A stretch of 64,000 nt of DNA. It comes from DATFWC01 sp963777755. Its GTDB lineage: Bacteria > Pseudomonadota > Alphaproteobacteria > Rhizobiales > Xanthobacteraceae. Below, piece by piece: positions 17,128 through 24,480 of this stretch (position 1 is its first letter; every line of letters begins with the position of its first letter). The notes under the pieces were generated by a model. That model was not told the DNA's origin, did not search any database, and worked only from the letters and a program-made list of their open reading frames with translations. The translations under genes and the position numbers were made by a program. The stretch spans positions 1 through 64,000 of the forward strand of contig CAVZSC010000043.1 in assembly GCA_963777755.1 (NCBI GenBank), given 5' to 3'.

Positions 17128-17439
17128 GTGACGCCGCAGGACGAAGCGCGCTTCAAAACCTTCATCAAAAATTTCGTTGACGACTGCGGATTCGACCCGC
17201 CGTTTCACCTGATCGTCGTCGGCACCAACGGATCGGTCAGCGTGCAGCGTCATACGCGCTCCGGTGCCAAGCAGGTTTGCAAAAGCATTGTCGCGTCCGG
17301 CTTCGTCGCGCCGCTCGTGCTGACCATCATCGCACCGAACGGCACTGCGCGAACGGCTCGCGTCGAGATCGAAGCCGCGCGCGCGATGCAAGAAGTCCCG
17401 TTAGGATTTCGGCCAGCACCGCGACCACCATGCCGGTGA
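17128..17439 (+). CDS. Hypothetical protein (103 aa)
   Basis: From the GTG at 17128, four bases after the previous stop, it encodes 103 residues with an alpha/beta pattern (DEARFKTFIKNFVDDCGF, then strands FHLIVVGTNGSVSV and PLVLTIIAPNG). The same frame is open a little further upstream, overlapping the coiled-coil gene. No signal peptide, no known motif. It probably forms a two-gene unit with the coiled-coil protein. Confidence 0.5.
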   Translation: MTPQDEARFKTFIKNFVDDCGFDPPFHLIVVGTNGSVSVQRHTRSGAKQVCKSIVASGFVAPLVLTIIAPNGTARTARVEIEAARAMQEVPLGFRPAPRPPCR

Positions 17440-17479
17440 CCGCTTGAGGTATGCTGACGCCCGACGCGGCTAGGTCCGA

Positions 17480-17683
17480 TCAACCGAAAATCGAGTCCGC
17501 ATAGTCTGAGCCAAACAGAGCGATGCTGTGGCCGTAATCAGCGTCGGCATTCAGGCTTATCTGTTCACTCGCTCCTTTGAGGTCCCCTACTTGCTCCATG
17601 GGGCGGTCAGAGCCACCGCTCACCAAGTCCAATTCGTCGTCCCGCAACACGCGGTCAGTCTTGGCATTCTCGATCTTGCTCAT
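17480..17683 (-). CDS. Double-glycine leader peptide C (67 aa)
   Basis: A 67-residue precursor whose 24-residue leader (MSKIENAKTDRVLRDD then ELDLVSGG) matches peptide B residue for residue. The 43-residue core, SDRPMEQVGDLKGASEQ onward, is acidic, has no cysteine and ends SDYADSIFG. AAGGAG lies seven bases before the ATG at 17683. The duplicated upstream block should give it the same control as peptide B. Predicted to be cleaved after Gly24 and exported by a C39-type transporter encoded elsewhere. Confidence 0.72.
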   Translation of the reverse strand: MSKIENAKTDRVLRDDELDLVSGGSDRPMEQVGDLKGASEQISLNADADYGHSIALFGSDYADSIFG

Positions 17684-17822
17684 TGGTCCGCTCCTTGGGT
17701 TCGGTGGCCTCTCAAGCTGGCCACCTAGCTGAAAACGATCGCGACCATTCGCACCCGTTCGATGCTGGGAGAATGGCACGACCGAAACCGCTGCGCTGTT
17801 TCCTGGGGGACAAGCTCGGCAG
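17613..17822. repeat. Promoter-plus-leader duplication, copy C
   Basis: Counterpart of 16424-16632, with a handful of substitutions and one small indel near 17728. The stretch 17823-18158 that follows, upstream of the next gene, shows no coding sequence that I can support. Confidence 0.88.
17730..17768 (-). promoter_or_regulatory. Shared upstream element, copy C
   Basis: TGAAAACGATCGCGACCATTC-like start, then GCACCCGTTCGATGCTGG on the plus strand, about 46 bases upstream of the ATG of peptide C. Third copy of the element at 16291 and 16541. Confidence 0.5.
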
Positions 17823-18158
17823 CCGCGCCGTCGCATTGCGCGGGCCGCCGGTGAGTTTCCCGCGCCGGCCGGTCTCCGAAGACCGGGGCGGGTGCCCGAA
17901 CGCATCGGCGGCCCTCTAATGCGGTCGCGTGGACGACGCGACAAAGTCGACCGTGAGCGTTGCGGCTGATCTCGCCATGCTTCGCGCTTCATGCAGTGCG
18001 AAAAATCTGGAAGTACTTGAAACTGTTGCACTCTCGCTCCATGTGTCATCCGGAGGAATGCAAGTTGTGCCGATAACACGGGCACTTCTTCGGACATTTC
18101 TGTAAGCGCCGCTTGCGCTATATTGACGGCGGTAAAAACAGGCGTACCCTCTACGTGA

Positions 18159-18824
18159 ATGTACACGTCCGCCACCGTCACCGCCGCGCTCGGCCTCAAG
18201 CCCGATCCGATCGGAAATTTGCGCATGGGCGGCTTCTGGCGCGCCGGCACCAAGATCGGCCACGCCTTCTACTATGACGCCACCGAGGCGCTGTTGCTCG
18301 CGCTGGCGCTGCGGCTGGCGAAGCTGATCGGCCAGGGCGCTGCCTTCGGCCTCGTGTTCGATGACGACAGCTTCTCCGACGAGTTGCGCGCTGCGCTCGA
18401 CAGCAACGTGCCGCTCACCTTGGTGCACTCGCGTCCGCCGCGGGTCGTCTTCGCCCCTGCCGGAGATCTCGCGATGGGGAGCGACGATCCGCTGACCCAG
18501 TTTTCGCTCGCCCCGTGGGCACGCGCGCTGCTCATCGCGCTTGAGGAATGCCGGCGCGCCGAGGCGGCGAGGACGAAGCCACCGCACGAGCGGATCGAGC
18601 GGCACGAGTTGCGCGAGCGGCGCGACATGGCGGCGCGGTGGCGCGAGCACGAGACGGCTCCCTTGGCGACGGCGATGCCGATGGCGGTGCGCGCGACGTC
18701 GGTGCGGCCGGGGAGAACCTTGGCTTGCCCGATCATCTCGTCGAGGGCGCCGCTGTCGATCACGATCAGGTCGGCCGGCTCGCCGCCGAGGAACCGCCGC
18801 GAAATGCCGCCGGACGGGCCATAG
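18159..18824 (+). CDS. MerR-like hypothetical protein, 3' end replaced by antisense receptor sequence
   Basis: The first ~167 residues look like a genuine protein. MYTSATVTAALGLKPD resembles the start of a MerR-type winged helix and a hydrophobic helix (TEALLLALALRLAKLIG) follows, but the HTH match is weak. From about 18660 the same frame reads antisense through the truncated ModA-like copy, so the last ~55 residues are not a natural protein end. The gene was evidently joined to the duplicated block by recombination and has lost its own 3' end. Function unknown; a DNA-binding role is a guess. Confidence 0.45.
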   Translation: MYTSATVTAALGLKPDPIGNLRMGGFWRAGTKIGHAFYYDATEALLLALALRLAKLIGQGAAFGLVFDDDSFSDELRAALDSNVPLTLVHSRPPRVVFAPAGDLAMGSDDPLTQFSLAPWARALLIALEECRRAEAARTKPPHERIERHELRERRDMAARWREHETAPLATAMPMAVRATSVRPGRTLACPIISSRAPLSITIRSAGSPPRNRREMPPDGP

Positions 18825-18984
18825 CTCACGCGAACCGTGTGCCCGGTCTGGCGCTCGAACGGCGGCACGACCTCTTCGATCGCCGCCTTCATGGCGGTGG
18901 TGATCAGCGCATCGATGTCCGCCGCGCCCGCCGCGTTCATTGTGCCGATCAGCACGGCGGCGGGAGAATCGCCAGCTTGCGCAT
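18660..18984 (-). pseudogene. Truncated ModA-like receptor (copy 2a)
   Basis: The first ~108 codons of a copy of the receptor gene at 14180-14938, starting from the equivalent ATG at 18984. Sequence is lost after VAKGA, where the unrelated plus-strand gene begins. A deletion in the signal-peptide region (GGCGGGAGAA where copy 1 has GGCGGCGGCGAGAA) also breaks the frame. It cannot give a working receptor. Confidence 0.82.
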
Positions 18985-18997
18985 GAAAGTCCTCCCA

Positions 18998-19753
18998 TCA
19001 TGCCGGATCCAACCCCTTGGCCTTCCAGATCGGCGCCGCGGACGGCGCGGTCAGGGCCTTGATCAGCGCCTGCGCGGCTTCGCCCTCCCGGGCGCTCGCC
19101 GTGACGCCGGCGGAATAGGTCGTGGTCAATTGGAGCTCCGGAGGCAGCATGCCGATCACTTCGACGTCCGGATTCGACAACAGCTCGGAGACCTGCTGCA
19201 AGCCGATCTCGGCCTCGCCGCTCGACACCAGCACGCTCACGCGGCCCTGGGGGCCGCCGGCCGCGAGCTTGACCTTGGGCGTGATCTCGGCGGCGATCCC
19301 GAGCGCCTCGAACATCCGCAGGATGTGCCCCGCCGTGATGCTGCCGCCGGCGGGCGACGCGTGGCCGATGGCCCGCGCCGCGAGCAGCGCGCGCCGCAGC
19401 GCTTCGGGCGTCGACACGTCGGGCCTCGGCGCGCCCTTGCGCACCGCGATGCCGATGCCGGTGCGGGCGAGATCGATGCGGCCGGCCACGATCTTGCCCT
19501 GCCGGATAAGGGCGTCGATCGCCGTGCTGTCGGTGAGGAAGACGTCGACCGGCTCGCCGCGCTCGAAGCGTGGAACCAGCGCGCCCGAGGGGGCGTAGCT
19601 CGCCCGGATGGAGTGGCCGTTCTGCCGCTCGAACGGCGGCATGAGCTCGTCCGTCACCGTCTTGATGGCGGTCGAGATGAAGGCGTTGATCTCGGCGGCC
19701 GGGGCCGCTCCGGCCGTCGCGAGCAGCACGATGACGATGGCGAACGTGCGCAT
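18998..19753 (-). CDS. ModA-like periplasmic substrate-binding protein (copy 2b)
   Basis: Full-length duplicate of the receptor at 14952-15707: 251 aa with the same signal peptide and binding-fold motifs (SGALVPRFERGEPVDV, KVKLAAGGPQGRVSVL). The few differences are substitutions such as FETLG to FEALG and PAELQ to PPELQ, so the copy still reads as a working gene. The ATG at 19753 has GGGAGG upstream. Its downstream partner is truncated. Ligand unknown. Confidence 0.82.
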   Translation of the reverse strand: MRTFAIVIVLLATAGAAPAAEINAFISTAIKTVTDELMPPFERQNGHSIRASYAPSGALVPRFERGEPVDVFLTDSTAIDALIRQGKIVAGRIDLARTGIGIAVRKGAPRPDVSTPEALRRALLAARAIGHASPAGGSITAGHILRMFEALGIAAEITPKVKLAAGGPQGRVSVLVSSGEAEIGLQQVSELLSNPDVEVIGMLPPELQLTTTYSAGVTASAREGEAAQALIKALTAPSAAPIWKAKGLDPA

Positions 19754-19819
19754 CGGATGCCTCCCCTCGCGGGCCGAAAACCCACGCGCCCATAGGGTAC
19801 CTGACCTTGCGCGCCGGCG

Positions 19820-20848
19820 TCAGTCCCGCCCGGCCAGCTCGATCGCAATCTTCAGGTTCGACAGGTCGGGCTTGAGCTCACCGGCGTGGATGCGCCGGGT
19901 CACCGCGACGATCGCCTCGTTCGCCGGCGTCGCGATGCCGCGCTTGCGGCCTTCCTCGACGACCAGGCCGTTGATCACGTCGATCTCGCTCAGCCGCCCC
20001 TTCATGTGATCCTGCAGGGTCGTGTTGGCACCGCGGCCGGGACCGATATCGTGATTGAGCTTGTCGACGAGCTTCATCAGGAGATTGTTCGAGCCCTCGA
20101 CTTCCTGCTTGCTCAGGCCGAATATCGGCACGACAGGATGGCCGAGCGCCGCTCCGACCGACAGTGCTTCGGTGCCGAGCCGCATCATCAGCTCGCGCAT
20201 GCCGTCCGGCTGGGCGTCGGCGAGGTCGCCGCCGATCATTGCCATGGTGCCGAGCGTCATCGAATTGACGACGAGCTTCATGAATTTCGCCGCGAGCACG
20301 TCGTCGACGAGATCGACCTTGCCGGCATGGCGCAGAACCGCGGCGACCTCCTCCTCGCGTCCTTTCGTGCTGTCGTGGAAGCTGCCGAGCCCGAACCACG
20401 TCTTCTGCGGCGCAGTGTTGCGTTTGATCTCGCCGGGAACGAAACAATAGGACGAAAGCTCGACCACGCAGCCGATCGTACGCGAAGGTCCGACGACATC
20501 GGCGATGATCTCGGCCGTCATGCCGTTCTGCACGCCGATCAGGAAGCCGTCATCCGCAAGGTAGGGCTTGATCAGCTCGGCGTGCCAGCGGGTGTCGTAG
20601 GCCTTCACGACGAGGAGCACGAGATCGAAAACCTGATGCATCGCCGCGAGATCGCAGAGGTGATGGGCCCGCACCTGCACGCGCATCTCGCCCTGGCGCA
20701 GCGTCACATGCAGCCCGTTCGCCCGCATCGCTTCCACATGAGCGGGCCACTGGTCGATCAGCACGACGTCGAGCCCGGCATGGGTGAGATCGGCGGCAAT
20801 GCAGCTGCCATTGGCGCCGGTGCCGAGCACGGCAATTTTCTTGTTCAC
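19820..20848 (-). CDS. 2-dehydropantoate 2-reductase family protein (ketopantoate reductase-like)
   Basis: NAD(P)-dependent oxidoreductase of the ApbA/PanE family, 342 aa. An N-terminal Rossmann fold has GTGANG at residues 9-14, and a helical C-terminal domain holds the conserved LAAKFMKLVVNSM region, whose Lys and Asn match the substrate residues of PanE. The family reduces ketopantoate in CoA synthesis, but paralogues beside SDR genes often act on other 2-keto acids. The start is a GTG at 20848 with GGGGAG about eight bases upstream; a GTG seven codons earlier overlaps the SDR stop. Probably cotranscribed with the SDR gene. Confidence 0.82.
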   Translation of the reverse strand: MNKKIAVLGTGANGSCIAADLTHAGLDVVLIDQWPAHVEAMRANGLHVTLRQGEMRVQVRAHHLCDLAAMHQVFDLVLLVVKAYDTRWHAELIKPYLADDGFLIGVQNGMTAEIIADVVGPSRTIGCVVELSSYCFVPGEIKRNTAPQKTWFGLGSFHDSTKGREEEVAAVLRHAGKVDLVDDVLAAKFMKLVVNSMTLGTMAMIGGDLADAQPDGMRELMMRLGTEALSVGAALGHPVVPIFGLSKQEVEGSNNLLMKLVDKLNHDIGPGRGANTTLQDHMKGRLSEIDVINGLVVEEGRKRGIATPANEAIVAVTRRIHAGELKPDLSNLKIAIELAGRD

Positions 20849-20865
20849 GCGTGGTCGCTCCCCGT

Positions 20866-21636
20866 TCACCGCCAGCCGCCGCCGCCGTTGGCGAAGACGG
20901 TGTCGCCGGTCATGAACGGACAGCCGTCGGAGCACATGAACAGCACCAGTTCGCCGATCTCCTCCGGCTCGCCGAAGCGGCCCATGGGCACGTCGGCGAG
21001 AAAGCGTTGCATGATCTCGGGCGAGGTGGCGGCCGCCTCCTGGAACGGCGTGCGGATCGGCCCCGGGGAGACAGACAGGCAGCGGATGCCGGAGGCGGCG
21101 TATTCGCGGGCGACGCCGAGCGTCATCGACACGACCGCGCCCTTGGCGGCCGCATAGTGCACCGAGGTATGCGGGCCGCCGCGCCGCGCCGCCATGCTCG
21201 CCATGTTGACGATCACGCCGGCGCGGTTCCCCAGCATGTGCGGCAGCACCGCCTGCATGCAGTAGAACACGCCCTTGGTGTTGAGCGCGAAGGTGCGGTC
21301 GAACAGGTCGTCGTCGATCTCCAGGAACTTGGCGCGCCGCAACGCCGCGCCGGCCGAGTTGAACTGGAACTGGACGCTGCCGAACGCGTCGATCGCGCGC
21401 CGCACCATGTCGTCGACCTGGGGCCGCGAGGTGACGTCGACCGCGACGCTGAGCGCCTGCGCGCCCTTGGCGTTGACCGCGCTCGCGGTGTCCTGCGCGC
21501 CGTCGGCATTGATGTCGGCGCACACGACGTTCGCCCCTTCGCGGGCAAAGATCAGCGCAGTCGCCCGCCCGATGCCGCTCGCGGCGCCGGTGATGACGAT
21601 GGTCTTGCCGGCGAAATAGTCCGGGGTCTTCGGCAT
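20866..21636 (-). CDS. Short-chain dehydrogenase/reductase
   Basis: Classical SDR oxidoreductase of 256 aa. The cofactor motif TGAASGIG spans 16-23, Asp41 after the second strand favours NAD, and the catalytic residues are Asn119, Ser147, Tyr161 and Lys165 (YAAAK). It ends with FANGGGGWR. It is first in a pair with the ketopantoate-reductase-like gene 17 bases downstream, which suggests joint handling of a hydroxy or keto acid. Substrate not predictable. Confidence 0.9.
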   Translation of the reverse strand: MPKTPDYFAGKTIVITGAASGIGRATALIFAREGANVVCADINADGAQDTASAVNAKGAQALSVAVDVTSRPQVDDMVRRAIDAFGSVQFQFNSAGAALRRAKFLEIDDDLFDRTFALNTKGVFYCMQAVLPHMLGNRAGVIVNMASMAARRGGPHTSVHYAAAKGAVVSMTLGVAREYAASGIRCLSVSPGPIRTPFQEAAATSPEIMQRFLADVPMGRFGEPEEIGELVLFMCSDGCPFMTGDTVFANGGGGWR

Positions 21637-21652
21637 GGGGTTCCCTCCTGTG

Positions 21653-21967
21653 TCAGGCGGCCCGGGGCCTGATCGCCTTCAATTGTTGGCCGATCTTGCG
21701 CTTGCGTTCCAGCAGCTCGTAGTCGGTCTGCAAGCCGAGGAAGAAGCCTTCTGACATCCCGAAGTAGCGCGCGAGCCTGAGGTCGGTGTCGGCAGTGATG
21801 GCGCGCTTGGCCAGGACGATCTCATTGATGCGCCGCGGCGGCACACCGATCGCGCGTGCCAGAGCCGTCTGCGACAGGTCCATCGGTTTCAGGAATTCCT
21901 CCGCCAGGATCTCCCCGGGATGAGGGTCGGGGAGAAGGTCAGTGGTAATCGACGATTTCGACTTCAT
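21653..21967 (-). CDS. higA: HigA-family antitoxin (XRE-type), without its toxin
   Basis: A 104-residue helix-turn-helix protein of the HigA addiction-module family: PHPGEILAEEFLKPMDLSQ, then TALARAIGVPPRRINEIV as the HTH, then the DTDLRLARYFGMSEGFFLGLQ segment. The ATG at 21967 has GAAGG about eight bases upstream; an ATG at 21973 is also possible. In HigBA systems the RelE-like toxin normally precedes the antitoxin. Here only about 100 bases separate this gene from a divergent antitoxin gene, too little for HigB, so it is an orphan or a regulator. Confidence 0.85.
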   Translation of the reverse strand: MKSKSSITTDLLPDPHPGEILAEEFLKPMDLSQTALARAIGVPPRRINEIVLAKRAITADTDLRLARYFGMSEGFFLGLQTDYELLERKRKIGQQLKAIRPRAA

Positions 21968-22071
21968 AGACATGGCCTTCGTTCCATTTGAAACATATTC
22001 ACGGCATTCCGTCTTGCTTTGGCGGGCGGGAATCGCTATGTAGTTAATGTAACTACTTTTGGGTAGCGGCC

Positions 22072-22317
22072 ATGGATGAAGCCATTTCAGCAGCGGACGC
22101 GAACCGCAAGTTCTCTCTCCTCCTGCGGGGTGTGCGCGAGGGGCGAAGCTACGTCGTAACAAGTCATGGACGGCCGGTCGCGCGCATCATCCCGGCTGCA
22201 ACACACGAGGGCGTTGCAGCCGGCTCGCGCGCGGTGCTGCTCGCCCGGCTCGAGAAGCAGCCGATCGTCAAAGCCGAGACGTGGGCGCGCGACGACCTTT
22301 ACGAGGACGATCAGTGA
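22072..22317 (+). CDS. Phd/YefM-type antitoxin
   Basis: An 81-residue type II antitoxin with the Phd/YefM pattern: AISAADANRKFSLLLRGVREG, then YVVTSHGRPVARIIP as the beta part that binds operator DNA, and an acidic C-terminal tail (RDDLYEDDQ) of the kind that wraps the toxin. It overlaps the PIN toxin gene by four bases (GTGA). The pair probably represses its own promoter in the ~100-base gap shared with higA. Confidence 0.87.
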   Translation: MDEAISAADANRKFSLLLRGVREGRSYVVTSHGRPVARIIPAATHEGVAAGSRAVLLARLEKQPIVKAETWARDDLYEDDQ

Positions 22318-22769
22318 AGGTGGCGCTCGACACCAATGTGCTCGCCTATGCGGAAGGCCTGAACGACGAGGGGAAGCGCGATGCCGCGCTCGATCTCGTG
22401 CGCCGGCTTCCCCGCGAAACGGTCGTGCTGCCGGTTCAGGTCCTCGGTGAGCTGTTCAATGTGCTGACGCGGAAGGCCGGCCGCTCGCGTGGTGATGCTC
22501 GCAGCGCTCTCCTGGCCTGGCACGACACGTTTCCTGTGGTCGAAACGTCGCGCGAAGTCATGCTGACAGCCGCTGATCTGGCAACGGATCATCGTCTGGG
22601 TGTGTGGGACGCCGTGATCCTGTCCGCTGCCGCGAAAGCCGACTGCCGGCTGCTCCTGTCCGAAGATCTTCAGGATGGCTTCACGTGGGCTGGCGTGACC
22701 GTGGTGAACCCGTTTGCCGGGACGCGACACCCATTGCTCGAGGCATTGCTGAGCGACGATCGCGCTTGA
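22314..22769 (+). CDS. vapC: VapC-type PIN-domain toxin
   Basis: A 151-residue PIN-domain ribonuclease toxin starting with GTG at 22314 inside the antitoxin stop. The acidic metal-binding residues are present: Asp6 (ALDTNVLAY), Glu46 (GELFN), Asp99 (WDAVILSAA) and Asp118 (LLLSEDLQDG). VapC toxins cleave tRNA or rRNA and are held inactive by their antitoxin. It forms a complete toxin-antitoxin unit with the preceding gene and is convergent with the phosphotransferase gene 13 bases away. Confidence 0.88.
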   Translation: MKVALDTNVLAYAEGLNDEGKRDAALDLVRRLPRETVVLPVQVLGELFNVLTRKAGRSRGDARSALLAWHDTFPVVETSREVMLTAADLATDHRLGVWDAVILSAAAKADCRLLLSEDLQDGFTWAGVTVVNPFAGTRHPLLEALLSDDRA

Positions 22770-22782
22770 TGTTGGACGTCCT

Positions 22783-24480
22783 TCAAGCAAACCGCTCCTT
22801 CAAATATCCCAGGTGGTAGTCCGCAGCCTCGCGCTTCTCCGGCATCTCGTACTTCGCCCAGCACCAGACCGCGACGCACAAGCCGCGCAGATCGCCGAGG
22901 ACGGCAAGGAGATCGCGGTCGATGGGTTTGAACGGGGTCAGGTCAATGTCGGGCAGAAAGCCGATATCCCATTCGCGCGGGCCGAGGCTGACGTCGGAGA
23001 AATCGGCATACAACGCTTCGGCCGCGGTAATGAACACGTTGTGTGCGCCCGCGTCGCCATGGATCGGAACGGCCTCGAGCGGGAAGGCATCGAGCGCCGC
23101 CGTGACGCGGCCGTGCACCGCGAGCAGGAAGGCGCGATCTGCGCCGGGCAGGGCGGTCAGTGCCGAGCGGTCCTGCAGCAGGGCGCGGCACTTGTCGATC
23201 TTGGTCCGAAACGGCGGTAGCGCGCCGGGAAAATCCGCGAGCGCGTCGTGGATGCGACGCAGCGCGCGGGCTGCGCTCTCCATATCGGTTCGATTCTCCG
23301 AATCGGCGGCCACGTGCTCGACGAACTGCCACAAGGTGATCCCGAGACCGTCCTGAAAATGAGGCCCGGCCGGAAGCGCGGTGCTCGGACCGACGACGGG
23401 CGCAGCCTTGCGGACGAGGTGCCGCGCGACCGCGACCTCGCGGCGCAGCTCCTGGTCGACGGCTGGCTGATCGACCACGCGCACGCGCGCAACGACGTCG
23501 AGAGGAGAGAGGCGAATGCTGACGTGCTCGGACGCGTGCAGGATCGTCGCGGCAACGCCATCGGCACCGAGCCGACGCGCCACGGCAATCGCGGCCTGCA
23601 TCGCCCGGGTTGAAACGTCGTCCTGTGGCATCGTCGTCAGGTCTCCGTCGACGGAGACCGATTCTCCAATCCTGTGTTCTTTCGAGAAAACCACTCCCGA
23701 TCCAGAATGCCCATCATCACGTCGTCGTACCAAGTCCCATCGACCAGCGCAGCCTCGCGCTCGCGCCCCTCGATCGCAAAGCCGCATTTCACGTATGCGC
23801 CGATCGCCCGGCCGCACCTGCAGATCCGACGGACGTGCAGGGATCGCAACGGGCGCACGAGCGGCCACCCAAAGAAAGCGGGCGTCCTCGTCGTCCTGAC
23901 TCATTTCTTCTGCACGCTCGATCGTGAACCCCGCTTCGCGCAGCAGCGCCAGGTTCGTCGCGGCGTCGTAGTGGCTGAAGAACATCTTGGTCCCGAGCCA
24001 CTCACCCTGCCAATTCGGCAGCGAGTGCGCGCCGAGTGTGGCGACAAGCGCGCCGCCAGGCGTGAGCCAGCCGGCAATGCGGCGCAGCAGAGGACCATGC
24101 TCCGCGCGCGGCAGGTGGGTGATGGAATAGAAGGCTGTCACGGCGTCGAACGAGCCGGCCGCGAAATCTGCCATGGACATGTCCGCCTGCAGGAACTCGC
24201 CGTTCGGGACATTGGCACGGGCGAGCGAGATCTGCCGCGCCGACCCATCCACCCCGACGACCTGATGGCCGGCCGCCACGAGTGCGCGCGCGACGGGTAT
24301 GCCGGCGCCGCACCCGAGATCGAGCACGCGTGCTGTTTTTCCTTCCAGCAGCGCCAAGACAAGGGAGAGCCATTTTGCTCGTACGGCCGAAGCACCGCAT
24401 CGCTGGAGATATTCGTCCGCGATTCGGTCATACCCGTTTGACACAAGGCGTTTGTGATCGGCTGCGAGCCCGCGGGTCAT
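22783..24480 (-). CDS. Composite reading frame: SAM methyltransferase joined to aminoglycoside-phosphotransferase-like protein
   Basis: A continuous 565-residue frame made of two proteins. Residues 1-210 are a class I methyltransferase (RVLDLGCGAGIPVAR, then VVGVDGSARQISLA, ending FLWVAARAP). From about 23850 to 23637 the frame reads nonsense across the remains of an acetyltransferase gene. From the Met at 23631 it encodes a 282-residue APH-fold kinase with the catalytic loop IHGDAGAHNVF and the later SDVSLGPREWD. The kinase may have its own start at 23631, five bases after the acetyltransferase stop. Whether the fused protein is made is unknown; I would treat it as two genes. The ATG at 24480 overlaps the HupE-like stop. 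Confidence 0.7.
   Translation of the reverse strand: MTRGLAADHKRLVSNGYDRIADEYLQRCGASAVRAKWLSLVLALLEGKTARVLDLGCGAGIPVARALVAAGHQVVGVDGSARQISLARANVPNGEFLQADMSMADFAAGSFDAVTAFYSITHLPRAEHGPLLRRIAGWLTPGGALVATLGAHSLPNWQGEWLGTKMFFSHYDAATNLALLREAGFTIERAEEMSQDDEDARFLWVAARAPVAIPARPSDLQVRPGDRRIREMRLCDRGARARGCAGRWDLVRRRDDGHSGSGVVFSKEHRIGESVSVDGDLTTMPQDDVSTRAMQAAIAVARRLGADGVAATILHASEHVSIRLSPLDVVARVRVVDQPAVDQELRREVAVARHLVRKAAPVVGPSTALPAGPHFQDGLGITLWQFVEHVAADSENRTDMESAARALRRIHDALADFPGALPPFRTKIDKCRALLQDRSALTALPGADRAFLLAVHGRVTAALDAFPLEAVPIHGDAGAHNVFITAAEALYADFSDVSLGPREWDIGFLPDIDLTPFKPIDRDLLAVLGDLRGLCVAVWCWAKYEMPEKREAADYHLGYLKERFA
23637..23850 (-). pseudogene. 3' fragment of a GNAT acetyltransferase
   Basis: In a frame different from the composite gene, this stretch encodes AYVKCGFAIEGREREAAL followed by DGTWYDDVMMGILDREW, the typical end of a RimJ/RimL-type GNAT acetyltransferase. 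Its stop lies five bases before the Met of the phosphotransferase-like gene, the spacing of an operon. The 5' part has been replaced by the methyltransferase. Confidence 0.72.

Larger units (their letters stand above)
18660..19815. repeat. Segmental duplication, copy 2 (receptor gene pair)
   Basis: Counterpart of 14613-15775. The left boundary is sharp at CCCTTGGCGA; the right boundary fades about 60 bases upstream of the second receptor gene, beside the ketopantoate-reductase-like gene. Confidence 0.85.
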
